Assembly (NCBI GenBank): GCA_907163375.1
Contig: CAJQUW010009254.1
Location: 12,501 to 76,500, forward strand
Direction of reading: 5' to 3'
Source of the DNA: Prostheceraeus crozeri
Lineage: Eukaryota; Platyhelminthes; Polycladida; Euryleptidae
DNA: 64,000 nucleotides
The translations under genes were made by a program, and so were the position numbers. The notes below the pieces were generated by a model that saw only the letters and a list, made by a program, of their open reading frames with translations, searched no databases and had not been told where the DNA came from. Numbering within the stretch: the first letter of the stretch is position 1; every line of letters starts with the position of its first letter. This document shows positions 1-11,256 of this stretch, in pieces.

Positions 1-232
1 GAGAGAAGAGAGAGAGAAAAGAGAAAAGAGAGAGAGAGAAGAGAGAGAGAAAAGAGAAAAGAGAGAGAGAGAAGAGAGAGAGAAAAGAGAAAAGAGAGAG
101 AGAGAAGAGAGAGAGAAAAGAGAAAAGAGAGAGAGAAGAGAGAGAGAAAAGAGAAAAGAGGAGAGAGAGAAGAGAGAGAGAAAAGAGAAAAGAGGAGAGA
201 GAGAGAGAAAAGAGAAAAGAGGAGAGAGAGAG

Positions 233-295
<63 letters not shown>

Positions 296-336
296 AAAGA
301 GGAGAGAGAGAGAGAGAAAAGAGAGAGAGAGAGAGA
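1..336. repeat. GA-rich simple sequence repeat
   Basis: Almost pure GAGA with periodic AAAAGAGAAAA interruptions; the left part has a higher-order unit of about 31-32 bases that decays to plain GA to the right. It runs off the window start, so its full length is unknown. No coding content. Confidence 0.98.
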
Positions 337-869
337 ATGATAAAATTCCATAACTGCCCAACATTCAATTCTAAAGTAGAGTTTTTGTGTTTAATGAGTC
401 CATGAAATTTAAATTTCTGGTGTGAAATGAGAATGTGAAATACAAATAAGCTGGGAATAGGTTCTAAGCAGCACAACTTTGAACACTTCAAATCATCCTC
501 AAATAATCCATCATTCATATCACTATTGATAGATCAGGATTCCGCGTGGTTAATAATCTAATATACTTTTTGGGAAATCAGTAGTTCTGCTATCACTAAC
601 ATGAATGTCCGTCTACAACTCTACACAAACGAAAATCTGTCAATAGATCTCCTTCGACATGCAATAGTATGTAGAAAATCAAATTTGATTTCCACGACAC
701 TTAACCCTTACCGTACCAAGGCTCATAAACCAGGATTCATCAAAAATCAATTGCATTTTCATTAATTGGTCGCAATCATTTGATTGTTGCTGTCAAACGT
801 TGCAATTTTTATTGATTGCCTCTTGCATCAAAATTGATCTGCTGGTTGACCCAACCCAATATAATTGCA
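337..869. other. No recognisable gene
   Basis: AT-rich sequence with no ORF of note and no repeat that I can pair with another part of the window. Confidence 0.6.
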
Positions 870-1028
870 AACCAAACTGGTTTTCTGGACAACCGTTTGG
901 TTTTCCAGAGAACCATTTGGTTTCCCAGAAATCCTTTTGGTTTTCTGGAGAACCAGTTTGGTTTTCCAGAGAACCATTTGGTTTTCTGGAAATCCATGTG
1001 ATTTTCTGGAGAACCAATTAAAAACCAA
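870..1028. repeat. Minisatellite of self-complementary GGTTTTCTGGAGAACC units
   Basis: About eight to nine imperfect copies of a 16-20 base motif of the type GGTTTTCTGGAGAACC / TTTGGTTTTCCAGAGAACCA. The unit contains its own inverted repeat (GGTT...AACC, TCTGGAGA), so either strand could fold into a run of small hairpins. ORFs on both strands here are a consequence of the repeat and are not considered genes. Confidence 0.85.
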
Positions 1029-1066
1029 AATTTTTTAGAGTGTATGTTTAATAGGTATAACCATAC

Positions 1067-1261
1067 CTGATCACTGCTTGCCTCGCAAACCGCGTTAGCC
1101 AGGAGAATACCATCAGGCAACTGGTCTCGCTGATCGGTAATTAGGTCGAGAGTCTGGGAAGGATATTCTTTGCACTTCCCAAGCCAAGCCGCGCACCTAG
1201 CGCGGCAGCGAGAGCGCCTACATGCAATAAACAATGTCGGGGCTGCTCTGTTCCACCCCAT
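1067..1261 (-). other. Weak candidate exon in CpG-rich stretch
   Basis: Minus-strand open frame whose 3' end coincides with a donor-like CAG|GTATGG (boundary at 1067/1066). The translated end (DLITDQ...LPDGILLANAV) faintly recalls the DL-x(n)-DG-x-LLA pattern of calponin-homology domains. The match is short and no second exon was identified. The surrounding 1.07-1.87 kb is visibly richer in CpG than the rest of the window, which could mean a promoter-proximal region or a GC-rich repeat. Treat as unproven. Confidence 0.18.
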
Positions 1262-1618
1262 TCACTTCAAGCCCTTCCGGACCCAGACGGACAACCCCAC
1301 TACAGTGCAGAGGAACGGCACGGCCTAAGCAGATACGCCGACCACATCATGTGCGGAAAAGACCGCCCACTACCCCGCCTTTAATTGCCACCGCTCGCCG
1401 GAGCGAGCTCTTCTTCACGGGGGAGGGGGTAGTGCGAGGTGAGAGCTTCTAGTAGACTAATTTTATTCTGCTTTTAATACGTCAATTATTATTTTATTGT
1501 GCTCGAGGCGGGAAACGATTTTAGTACCGCTTAACTACGTTCAGGTGAGCAGAACTTAGTTTTGATGGTGTTGGTCGCGGTTCGCGAGAACAACAGCCAG
1601 CAGCATCAAGTTATTATT

Positions 1619-1870
1619 ATGAGTGTGTCTAATCTTTTCGACGACATCATTTCAGACGAACTGGAACAGTTGATTCTACAACCGGAGCAATCCGAGCAGC
1701 CTTCACCTCGACTCAAGTCGTGAGAGTCACCAGTTCGTACACCTGCTAGAATCACGCCTCGGTCGCCTCAGTCTTCTCGTGGTCGCCAGACGACGTCGCC
1801 GCGCAAGCCTCACGTTCGTTGGGTCGACGAAGCAGAAGACCAATCCCTGGGACCTACTCCGACGCTGTCG
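1619..1870 (+). pseudogene. Possible first coding exon with an in-frame TGA
   Basis: An ATG at 1619 opens a frame beginning MSVSNLFDDIISDELEQLIL. It meets TGA at 1721-1723, then stays open in the same frame through a Ser/Pro/Arg-rich stretch (…SPRKPHVRWVDEAEDQS…) to a strong donor, CTGTCG|GTAAGT, at 1870/1871. All 84 codons are in phase with the donor. A single nonsense change in a once-longer exon is the simplest reading; readthrough or a sequence error are alternatives. I do not recognise the protein. The acidic N-terminus followed by a basic SP-rich tail could suit a nuclear or Gag-like protein, but this is a guess. Confidence 0.25.
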
Positions 1871-2651
1871 GTAAGTAAGCAATTGTCATCTGCCTGTATA
1901 GGCCTAAACATACCTAGCGTGAAACCACAAGACGACAGTTTCACAAGCAATCAGCTGTTTTCTGTCAGATGGTTATGCTGGAATGAAAATGGAAATTTTA
2001 GAATCTGCATTAAATTTCCATCTTAAAAGAGAAGTTTTTCTAATAATTCTGAGGATACTTTTGTAATACATCAGTCAAAAACTCACCTTTATCAATTTTT
2101 CTAAGTTAACTTTGCTGCGACGACGTTGTATATGGCGCAGAAAAGAACGCCAAGTGAACCTACTTCACAAAATTGACGAAAAGTGATCGATGAAGCATTG
2201 ATGACTACTATTGTGAATTCATGATATAATGACTTTTCCGGCGAAAACCAATTGCATGACGTTCGTTCTTCATACAAGTAGATTTCAGCATCATGCAATT
2301 ATAGCACCATTCTACATTGTGATTGAAATACAAGATCGGTTATTGTCAACCAGTTGGGATGTTTTAATTGATTTAAGAAATATCAATGTATCACTTCGAA
2401 AATGAACTGCTTTAACTGTAAATATATATTTAGCATAAAAAGTTCTTTGGTAGGCGGTTTAGGCCTACACTAAAAAGTATACGTCTACACTGAAATTTAG
2501 CAAATTTACGCTTAGCCATGCTGTAGTTAAAAATTGTGTGTGATCATTCGTTAGATGTCTTAGAATTAAATTTTGAAATCGCTATGCATACATCCTTCAA
2601 ACTTGTTGAAATTGTTCGACTTAATGGTCTTCCTGGTTGACAATATCGTTG
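1871..2651. other. No recognisable gene
   Basis: AT-rich intergenic or intronic sequence. Contains TAGGCCTA words near 1900 and 2460. No coding frame that I can support. Confidence 0.5.

Positions 2652-2707
<56 letters not shown>
2652..2707. repeat. (AT)n microsatellite
   Basis: Uninterrupted TA alternation except for one ATTA slip. It abuts the left terminus of the mariner-like element, consistent with a TA-targeting transposon having landed in a TA tract. Confidence 0.95.
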
Positions 2708-2710
<3 letters not shown>

Positions 2711-4204
2711 GTCTACCCTGACAGTTCTTAACCTTAAACTAAATAAGGCCTATAATTCGCGCAAACAGAGCCCACTACGAACATTAAAAGGCAATATTAG
2801 TGAAAAAGATCTCTAATAAATGCTAATCAACGTAAATACTCAAACTGTTTGCCCTGTGCTTCAACACATTCTTGACATCTCGAGAAAACACTTTGGTAAA
2901 TTTTGCGACTTAAATCTGTGTTCCTGCCAATGTTACTGAGCGATTCAGATACGAATTCTCGCAGATTAGCAAGAGATTTGGGACGTTTAGCAAATACCGA
3001 ATCCTTAACAATTCCCCACACACAAAAATCCATTGGGGTAAGATCTGGTGAACGAGGAGGGAATTCCACGGCACCACGGCGCCCAATCCATTTTCCGGGG
3101 AAAACGTCATCCAGATACTGTCTCACAGCTAAAGAATAGTGAGCGGGGGCTACATCGTGTTGGAAGTAAAGTTGTTGAAAGTCATCACGTTGTTGTAATT
3201 GAAGGACAATTATTTTCAAGGCATTCAAGTAAGCATCACCAGTAACTGTCCCTTCAAAGAAAATAGGTCCCACTATTCCAGAAGATGTAATGCCAGCCCA
3301 AACAGTCACACCTGGTTGGTTTAGCTGGGTTTCGATTGTGACGTGAGTGTTTTCTGAAGTCCAATAGACACAATTGTGTCTGTTGATATGTCCATTGAAC
3401 TTGAATTGCGCCTCATCGGTCCAAACGATTTGGTTCAAAATTTGAGGATTATCGATCGCTTCGCTGATAAAATGTTCCGCAAATTGCATTCGACGATCAG
3501 GGTCATCTTCAAGAAGGCCATGAAGGAGACGTGGTATGTATGGCTTCATCTTCAGTTGTTTAAGGATATTGATTAAGGATCCACGAGGAATTCCTAATTC
3601 GAGACTGGAACGTCTGGTTGACTTATTGGGACTTAGTTGTAAAGTTTGAGCAACAAGGTATTGGTTCTCCTCAGTTGTTACACTCACAGGGCGTCCAGAT
3701 CGTGGAGCATCAAACACTGACCCTGTTTCTTCGAATTTATCGCGTATTTGATAAATTGTCAACCTTGTAGGAGCAGGTGTTGAAAAAGTAGTATTCCACA
3801 TAGCGATCACTCTGTGCGTTCTCATACTTCCAATACATTTTTAAGAAAACTTTCTTTCATCTAACGTCAACTTACGAGGCATTATTGCACACAATACACG
3901 TATTCGGTTTGCGTTGAGGTAGGCAGACAGCCGGAAATCAGTTACGTCGCTCAATGAAAAGCAATCAGTCAACGCGCTCGGTGAAGAAAGCGCATTCGAG
4001 ATAGCAAAATTGAAGATATCAATCGTAGGGGGAAATGCACAATCTACGCAAAATGAATCAATAATTTCAACACTTTGAATCCGCGGTTCAGAGATATCGA
4101 TAGCAATACCATAGAAGAGAGAATACCATAGATATGAGAGAAATTGTAATTAGTTTACGCGAATAATTAGTCTAACATCAACTGTATAGTAACTTTTTGA
4201 CCAC
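2708..4204 (-). mobile_element. Tc1/mariner-type transposon
   Basis: The ends form imperfect inverted repeats of roughly 50-55 bases. Both start GTGGTC and both reach an inner block ATTCGCG(C/T)AAAC (left near 2756-2767, right near 4153-4164). A TA is next to the left end and TA is found a few bases beyond the right end (…CTGTA). It carries the transposase frame at 2827-3882. The TIRs are diverged, so this is an old copy. Confidence 0.75.
2827..3882 (-). pseudogene. Mariner-like transposase, nonsense mutation near N-terminus
   Basis: Cut-and-paste transposase of the Tc1/mariner superfamily. The long open part (3825-2827, 332 aa) has a helix-turn-helix region (IYQIRDKFEETGSV, GRPRSVT-like linker) and three catalytic acidic motifs: WTDEAQF, FQHDVAPAHY and PPRSPDLTPMDF. 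By my count 36 residues separate the second and third Asp, so it is of the DD-D kind rather than DD34E. The original start is probably the ATG at 3882-3880 (MPRKLTLDERKF), which leads in the same frame into TAA at 3843-3841; the internal Met at 3825 is therefore unlikely to be the real start. Apart from that stop the frame is intact, with the full DDE core. It sits between the paired TIRs. Confidence 0.85.
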
Positions 4205-4844
4205 TCTGTATGTTACCGGTGTTACAGTTGTTACAGTTCTTGCTCTCCCTCTGTTTAAGATTCCTACCGGACACTGAAAGTATGATTTCATTTCCCGATC
4301 AGAAAATGAGACTATGATTACATTTTCCGGTGGGAAACAGAAACTCCTGTGAATAGTGTGTGTCTTAACTTCCCCGTGTCATTATTTTCCTACCTAATAT
4401 TTCTACCTTCTACTTTCTATGTCAGACGTCTTATTTTCCTATGATGGTCTCTGTTTCCTATTGCTAAAAGAATCAGTCATGAACAAGATGAAAACAATAT
4501 TTGACAAACAACTAGACTTTATAGATAGATGGAACAAAGAAACTAGGAAAATATATCTGGGTTTCAGTTTCCCAGGGGGAAACTTAGACACGGCTTACAA
4601 CGTCCTATCGGAAATTCAGACCTAGAGAAACTGAATCTCGTAACACCGGTGAGATTTCCAGTGATCTGATGAAACGATTCATCATTTTACAGCATCATCC
4701 GTTATACTCTAACGACATCTTTGTCAGTTGTAACAGTATAACGGCAAAATGTGCACATAACGCCACTATTCCAGCGATGAAGGCAGGTATAACGCCAAAA
4801 GGTTTTCCGTAACACCAAATGCCGTTATACTGCCGTTATATTTT
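4205..4844. other. No recognisable gene
   Basis: Sequence with repeated short words (CCGTTATACTG, AACGCCA, TAACACC) in 4690-4850 that look like a decayed local repeat. No supported coding region. Confidence 0.4.
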
Positions 4845-5739
4845 TTACAGCGAGTCTTCTATCAAATCATTGTCGTTGGACAGTTCGGCAATGCGACTAG
4901 GAACTTCAGGAGGCGGTCGCGGATGTGGAGGAAGATCACTTTTAGACTGCAGTTCAGGAGGCGTAGAAGTCAACCAAGAGTCTAAACTGTTCGGATCAAG
5001 ATTAAGGAGGTCAATCAAATCCTGTTGCAGAAGTTGGAGGAGGTGATCAAAGTCCATTTCTTCGTTGTCTTGAGGGAGGATTGAGAGGTTCTTGCATAAG
5101 GCCTCAGCCACACTGAAAGCAAAGCAAACACGAGCGTCCCGAGCGTCTCGAGCAAACGTATGTTCGTAAGGTATTAACAACTGCTGCAATGATGACTTTA
5201 TATTTGCTGCAAAACGCTTTGCTCGCCGGAAACGCTTGGAAAAGCTCGCAGTGTGGCTGAGGACTAAGGCCTTCGTCCTCTTCCCCCAGCTCTAAATCGG
5301 CTCCATGTATTGAGGCCGCTCGCAAGGTTTTGATGCGGTTCTTGATGACTTGAATGATTTTGTCTTCTGATCTCGCCTGAAGGATGGCGATAAGGATCTG
5401 GATTTCGTGACGGTCTCTGTTTGTAAGTCTTCTGGATCATTTGAGCTCTTGTAGGTCAGTGATGAGGATCGCCGTCTCTGCTTCCTGTTCATTTGCAGCT
5501 CCTTGGATTTGTAGGTCGGCGATACGGTTGTCGAGTTCGGTAACTCGCTGTAGGAGCGTTAGCACCTGATTTTCCATTGCACAAGGAGTGTCTCTGTAAC
5601 TTTGTTTATCTGTCGTTGCAGAATGTAATGCCGGAGCCGGTATGGTATTGCTTGGCGATAGCGAACGGGTTCGGCGCCGTGTTTGTATCGGGGTAGTGAC
5701 ATCTAACGGAGTCTGACGTGTGTTCCTTTTCGCTGGCAT
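4845..5739 (-). pseudogene. Frameshifted Gag-like ORF of a retroelement
   Basis: Four overlapping minus-strand frames (5739-5437, 5492-5292, 5325-5104, 5189-4845) read as one protein broken by three frameshifts. The order is: a basic N-terminus with RRRTRSLSPS, a short coiled-coil-like helix (LLQRVTELDNRIADLQ), a second RS-rich segment, a helical middle (LFQAFPASKAF…ARDARVCFAFSVAEAL), and an acidic, proline-rich end. This organisation is like Gag proteins of DIRS/Ngaro-type or other invertebrate retroelements, but I cannot name the family from motifs. The nearby RT/RNase H fragment (7126-7624) is on the same strand but upstream, so the two may not belong to one element. Confidence 0.4.
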
Positions 5740-7125
5740 GAAAAAACGCTGGCTTCCAGAAAGCGTGGAAAACTGTTACTGTTACTGTTGTCACTGTTTC
5801 TTCTTGTTCTAAAGACAACATTCAACATTTCAGAGCGTTTTGATGAATAAAAAGGCTCCTCTGCTCGACCACTTATCGCGATGCGTATATCTGTAGCTAA
5901 CAGCAGCCTACTGAATTTACGGTGTAGCCTAGCTACTTTAACTATATTCCGTGTAACCTCCCGTGGGCCATTGGCGCCCTGTATAAGTAAGCTTAGGCTA
6001 TCCTCTCAATGCCTACAAATTATGCTATATACATGAATATTGGCCTACTTTGTGATACCGGCACCCTTGTTCATCACTGCACATCGTCGGGGCATGTATT
6101 GATTAGGTTGTGGCGCGAAGGTGAACTGTTGTTGAGGAAATGTGTGTGGTATAGACTGACTTCGAATAACGTAACTTTGAACAACCTGTTGAATATCGAT
6201 GCTGAAATTAAACCAATGCTCTGGTTTAATCAATCGCAGTTGAGTAGACAGATACCCCAAGAAATTATCAATCGTCTCTTCGTGCGCAGATTTATCAGGT
6301 TTCTATAAGTTTGCCAGTGCTTTAAGGCATTTAGCCGCTGAGTCTGCTCTTTGCATCAACTGAAAAAGAAGTACATTCGATAAAAAATACAATTTTAAGT
6401 ACAATGCAGAATTTGCTTGTCTACTGGGAACTAAACGCTGACTTGCCATAGTAAGACAATGATGACACAGCATAGTCGAATACAGAGTGCACCAGAATAA
6501 GTTGTCGTCATTCGTCACTGCGGTGATCTTCGCGTCTTCTGAATCTTCTGACAGCCTGCGCACGCAAAACGTAGTCTCTGGTATGAACAAAGTGTTTAAA
6601 TATGCTCCATTCAATATTTCAACACTAATCTGTTGTCAATTGCGATATCAAATAAAACTTACTTTGGGTACGAACCCAGTAAACCAGTTCCCGTGGTCCA
6701 AATAATTATTTGAGCAGTTTTAAAATTAAAAACGCCAGCAACAGACCAACAAGTTCGGCATCTCCCAAGGATTATCTCCGCAGAGCCCGATATCCTCGAT
6801 CTGCCGATTGGGCACAACAATTGCCACCACTCGCCGACGTCGAAGAAGACAATGTGATAGACTCAAACTTATACATTGCACCTCTGCGCGCAGCCCTCAC
6901 AGTGCCAAAAATTCCTAACATGCCAGCTGCTCAACCCCAGCCACATTGGGGAACCAACAGAAAGACCTTTTCATTACACAACCGACGAAACCATAGGAAT
7001 TTATTTTATTTGGTTTTCCCGGCCTCCTCTGATATTTATAGTTAGCCAAATTAGCCAATCAGAGGAGACCGAGATATTATTGTGGAAAGTGGTTCAGCGC
7101 TCGAAATAAACAATAGTAATACATG
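5740..7125. other. Unassigned sequence between retroelement pieces
   Basis: Several 70-110 aa open frames occur on both strands (for example 6710-7045 plus, 6303-6614 minus), but none shows a motif that I recognise and their composition does not single one out. It may be further decayed retroelement sequence. Confidence 0.35.
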
Positions 7126-7624
7126 TTACAGAAAAAGAGAAAGTGGTTTTACCAACCGTTTACAGCAAACGTATTGCGAATTAGTCCAACACTTTGGATT
7201 AGTGCACGTAGCGGGCGTTGTCATAGGAAGTTGTCTTGATGGTGCATCGGCGAGATTACATTTAGTACAAATATAATGTAGATGGGGGTTAAGCTGTGTT
7301 GCTTGTATTTTTTGCGTTAGTAGTCTTACTTTTTTCTTGCAAAGTGTGATGCGGCAAGATTAGGCCATGGCAGGCGGAGTATTGCGTAGATAGACAAAGC
7401 AACCGAAAGGATAAACGCTAAATAGCCTCTGAATATTAAGTCTTGCTTGGATTTGGGCTGCGGCGGCTGACTCTGGGCCTTATTGATGATCATTTTGGCA
7501 TGGCGAACGTGCGTGGATGTTGGGCCAAAAACCTGTTTTCGGATATTTATTTCCATACCCAAGTATGTAATCTTTGACGTCGGTTGCAAAATGGATTTAT
7601 TGCGGTTGATAATAAATTTCCATC
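7126..7624 (-). pseudogene. Reverse transcriptase / RNase H fragment
   Basis: The minus-strand frame 7624-7326 contains the RT palm/thumb hallmark: KSILQPTSKITYLGMEI matches the K(S/C)…P…(Y/F)LG(M/F)xI box that follows the RT catalytic core. It is followed by a helical connection region. A second frame, ending with TAA at 7128-7126, contains HYICTKCNLADAPSRQ, the C-terminal RNase H signature (…N-x-A-D-x-x-SR). The catalytic YxDD part lies upstream of a TGA and is missing. Only about 160 codons survive with at least one frameshift. The family (DIRS, LTR or other) is unresolved; the NLADAPSR form also recalls pararetrovirus-like RNase H, but the fragment is too short to decide. Confidence 0.55.
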
Positions 7625-8438
7625 AAAATCCCCGTATCGCGGTTAAAATAAATTTGAGCCAATTTAAATACTACCGAGATGACTCTCCGTTGTAAGTAGT
7701 ATAAAGCAAGTTGGATGTGAAAAGGAATGAATATTTGCTAATAATCATCCCAACTAAGCGGAAATCAAGCTGTTTATCAAGGGAATTTCATGCCAAGTAT
7801 TATAATGGAAGTCTTCATGAAAAAGTCGCGATATTATTCGTGCTTTCTTGGCTGAAATTTCAAGATTTTAATTCAATTTTCACCTGCATGATTTTATGAT
7901 TCACTTAATTCATGTTTCATTTCTTGAATCTGAATAGTGATGTGGGCCCATTTACATCTTTCAAAGTTAATTGAAATCATTGTCTTTAATTATGTGATTT
8001 TGCTCTATCAGTGGCAGGTTGCTTAAGGGATCACTCTAAAGAAGATTCTCTTGAGGTTCAGCATGAAAGCAATGGCAGGTCATCGAATTGCCAATTTAAC
8101 AAACATTACCTCTCCAAGGCTGTCATGCCACGGACGATCTGTAAAATAATATCATTTCCTTCTGCTTAATGCTATCATGATCAGTCAATTCCATTGTAAT
8201 TTCTACAAAACTGCATAAATGCGCACATCTCACATTTAGAAACAATTCAGACTGTATCTCCTTGAGTTCATTTTATAAAATCGAAAGTGTCTACACATTG
8301 GGAATTTAATAAATGCGGAGGTGCCACTCTACCTAACATATTTACTCTATGCTTGATATACGCCCTTGTGATTGCGTCTATGGAATATACTCTGAAGTGA
8401 TGAAAATGTACATAGATTTGTTATTGCCTTCTATCCTC
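7625..8438. other. No recognisable gene
   Basis: AT-rich sequence without convincing ORFs or paired repeats. Confidence 0.5.
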
Positions 8439-8603
8439 TTCACGCGCGCATTTTTAATCTTTGATGAAAAATGAAAAAATCTTTCTTTCGGTTTTTGGTT
8501 ACCTTTGAGGATATATAAGAACATCTGAATCGGTCGAATTAAGAATAAATAAGTTTACGTCATATTTTCAGACTTTCGATATATGTCGACAGTGCGCGTT
8601 AGG
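8439..8603. repeat. Possible small MITE sharing ends with the 28.5-kb MITE
   Basis: The left side reads TCACGCGCGCAT. The right side reads ATATGTCGACAGTGCGCGTTA. Read inverted, the right end (TAACGCGCACTGTCGACATAT) resembles the ends of the element at 28540-28906, which pair the palindrome GTCGACATATGTCGAC with a GCGCG block. The left end lacks the palindrome, so this copy is incomplete. Confidence 0.3.
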
Positions 8604-8677
8604 ACTACTTCTACTGAAAATTTTCTCTTTTATTAAATATCGATGGGTACCATCATATTCTATCACTGTTTACAGTA

Positions 8678-8936
8678 CACGGTAGGTTTTAACAAAGTTT
8701 AGGTTGAAAAAAATGCCCCAGGAAAATTGATTGTATTTTTTGATTTATTGGACCAATAACAATATTTCTAGACACAGAACATTTTTCATCGGTATCTTTT
8801 CGAATATGACGTAATAATTCAAAATGGCTGCCATTTAAATCTTAAAATCGCAATATCTTGAAATCCAAGCCTCCTAGAGCTACAAACAGATAGGAAACCA
8901 CCCCCAAAGTATCCAAAAATCATAGTTTTGAACCTC
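8678..8936 (+). repeat. Left terminal inverted repeat arm
   Basis: Pairs with 13651-13925. Contains CAAAATGGCTGCCATTTAAA and the block CCAATAACAATATTTCTAGA, both seen inverted in the right arm. Starts CACGGTAGG. Confidence 0.9.
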
Positions 8937-9152
8937 CCTTTCTTAGTTTTTCCTTCATAGTTCTTTCTTTCCGATTTTATATGACATTGTATTAACACGT
9001 GCCCGACATTTGAAAACATTATCATGTTGATCTCAATTTTGTTTTACGCCCTGACAAAAAGGCAGAAACATCATTTATGTAAAAAACTAAACGAAAATAA
9101 ATTACACACTTAGCGTACTCAACAGATTGAAAAGATGAAATGCATAAACTGT

Positions 9153-10855
9153 TCAAACATGTTTCGAGTTGTAGTCTCTCACAGCGCTCAATAATTTCCA
9201 CGCGTATTCAGGATGGCCAAATTGTACTTTATATTTGGCCCATGTTGCCTTGAAATCTGTATGGACAGTTTCGATTGCTTGCTCACTCCATCTCGCAAGA
9301 CCCTCATTACGCATTTGGCAAAAGTCCTGAATATGATAAAATATAGCGTGAATCTTTGGAGTCACAGGGATTTCAAGGTCCAAGTAGGCCTCTTTAAATA
9401 GCTGAATATGCGTAATATAGTCAGGATTGAGACGATGACCATAACATGATTGAACGACTTGTCTGAATGTTTCAAAACACCGGAGATACTGCAAGCAATG
9501 GAGTGGGCACATTGATCTTAACAAATCCAGCTTGGAGAGTAGGGTGTGACACGAATTTCCATTGAACTGGCCTCCATGTAGAGCTTCCCGTGACACATGG
9601 CAACGGTCGGCCCAGATTAGTGCGCCGGTCCACTCCGATTCCATAGCCTTGAATAAAGTATTTACTGGCCCCAATAACAAGTGGAGTTCCGGCGGTGGCA
9701 CGCAAGTTTCCAAGAGTTCTCAAAACGGATTTGTTTTTCAACTCCGGCCAGCTTGAGGTCAGTTGTTATGGCAAAATTGGAACCCATTAGTGATGGGTCA
9801 TTTAGACCACCGATAAGCGCCCACAATCGAAGCACGTTTGTATAATTCTCTTGGACATCTGGGGCCATTGCTAGAATCATCAATTTTTTGACGCCTGTAT
9901 CCTTCAATGACCTTGCGGCGACACCTTGTTCATACGCTGCTCTCTTTGGTTCTATATGATCATGAATAATATCACTCCTACACATTGTCAAACATATCTT
10001 TAAAAAACCACCACCACCGTCCAGACCAATTTTGAATAGAATGCCATCTGTTGATTGACGGTCCCTTCGGTGCAAAACTTCTCGAATTAATCCTTTAAGA
10101 TTGTGACAAAAAACAGTTGGTCTCGATACTTGCGAGCAAGTCTGACTAGCTGTAGTAGTAGTATAATCAATGTCACTCACGGTGAAGTATTCGTCCAGGG
10201 CATGGTTCCGTACACTCAGTTTGAATTTGACGTGATTTTCAATGCTCAACAAATGGGCTGATTTCGTAGATGACTGTTCTGGCGAAACAGCAACACTTAA
10301 ACGAGAACCACCAGTAGATAACAAGATATTATTGGAGCCAGAATTCGTTGTTTTCTCTTTAAGAATGCTCGCAGCTAACTAGTCTCGTCCTTTTTCATCT
10401 GGCACCATACTGAGTAGATTTTCTTTCCTCGTTGCTTTTGTACAAGTATGACTTTTGCCTCGACAAAAAGCGGTGAGGCAGAAATTGCAAATACGAATAG
10501 GTGCACGCGATGTCGATGATAAAGCAGAAGCTGATGAAGATGGTCGACCAACTGATTTCTTCTCAAATTTCGAAGAGGAAAAAATTGTAGAACGGGCAAC
10601 TTGACACACCTTACATTCGCACACGACTCCAGAGCGGGTTACAGGCCGGGGAGATATTCCGATAACAGAATAGTCAAACACATCGATGCTTTTGGTGAAT
10701 GTGCCTTTGCTGTATTCTTGTATCACATTTCTACATGTGCCACACAATGCAGAGGGCAAGCGAATATCTCGGAAATCGTGTCCTTCGAGAAAATATTGCG
10801 TGATGATAGCTTCATTAGCTGGCGTTATCTTTCGCATTTCCTTGGTCTTACCCAT
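9153..10855 (-). pseudogene. RAG1/Transib-like DDE transposase, broken copy
   Basis: Three pieces are in order on the minus strand. The N-terminal piece (10855-10379) has cysteine pairs (LCGTC, CECKVC, CNFC) typical of zinc-binding DNA recognition. It runs in the same frame through a TAG at 10381-10379 into the core (to 9662), with KIGLDGGGGFLKICL and FAITTDLKL as candidate first and second catalytic Asp. The C-terminal piece (9713-9153) has CVPPPELHLLLGPVN, then KIHAIFYH (H-x4-H) and, downstream, RWSEQAIE. In RAG1, zinc-binding H937/H942 have the same x4 spacing, and Trp956 lies six residues before catalytic E962, as here. The CxxC region expected after the second Asp is missing, apparently from an internal deletion with frameshifts near 9700, so the copy is dead. 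The invertebrate multicopy family is familiar to me (DGGGGFLK motif); equating it with RAG1/Transib is inference from residue order. Confidence 0.55.
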
Positions 10856-11046
10856 GCAGAGCGAGAATCGTCATGAGAACGGGCGGAAGTCGGCATTTCA
10901 CGTACCTGTATTCTTAATGAAGAGACAAGCAAGACACTGTGTGCGTACAGAACAGTCGTCAGCAGATATGCGCGTGTGTTACCATAGAAATTACCAATGC
11001 CATTCATTATCTACTTCTATGGTCGAAAGATATATTTTATTTAACA

Positions 11047-11230
11047 GGTAAGTCAATACAAAAAGTTTTGATAATTTTTTTAATTCGAAAAGGTAAAATA
11101 TGTCAAAAGGAAAAGTTTGATAATTATTTTAATTCATAAAGGTAACACAGTAAGTCATTAAAAACTTTTTTTACGAAAAGGTAAGTCAATACGAAATAGT
11201 TTTGATAATCTTGAAATTTTTTATTCCATT
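11047..11230. repeat. Degenerate tandem repeat, four units
   Basis: Units starting at about 11047, 11091, 11140 and 11180, each beginning GGTAA and most continuing (G)TCAATAC…AAAAGTTTTGATAAT…. Unit length is 39-50 bases. It lies downstream of the Tc1-like transposase at 11257-12309 and may be part of that element's end. Confidence 0.6.
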
Positions 11231-11256
11231 ATGAAACAAAACAAGTACCGTAATAT

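Noticed and set aside
793-1028. Five overlapping ORFs on both strands
   Set aside because: All are translations of the self-complementary minisatellite; reading frames stay open because of the repeat unit.
1067-1261. Calponin-homology domain gene
   Set aside because: Only about 20 residues loosely fit; no core tryptophan pattern and no neighbouring exon. Kept only as a weak candidate exon.
7126-7624. Endogenous hepadnavirus-like polymerase
   Set aside because: Only the RNase H end motif is suggestive; RT core, terminal protein and surface genes are absent, and retroelements share the motif.
8641-8677. Extension of the TIR outside CACGGTAG
   Set aside because: TATCACTG…/TATCAGTA… outside the arms agrees in only about half of positions beyond AGTA, so the arm boundary was kept at the CAC.
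9153-10855. Functional RAG1 homologue
   Set aside because: An in-frame TAG, at least one frameshift and loss of the CxxC region rule out function for this copy.
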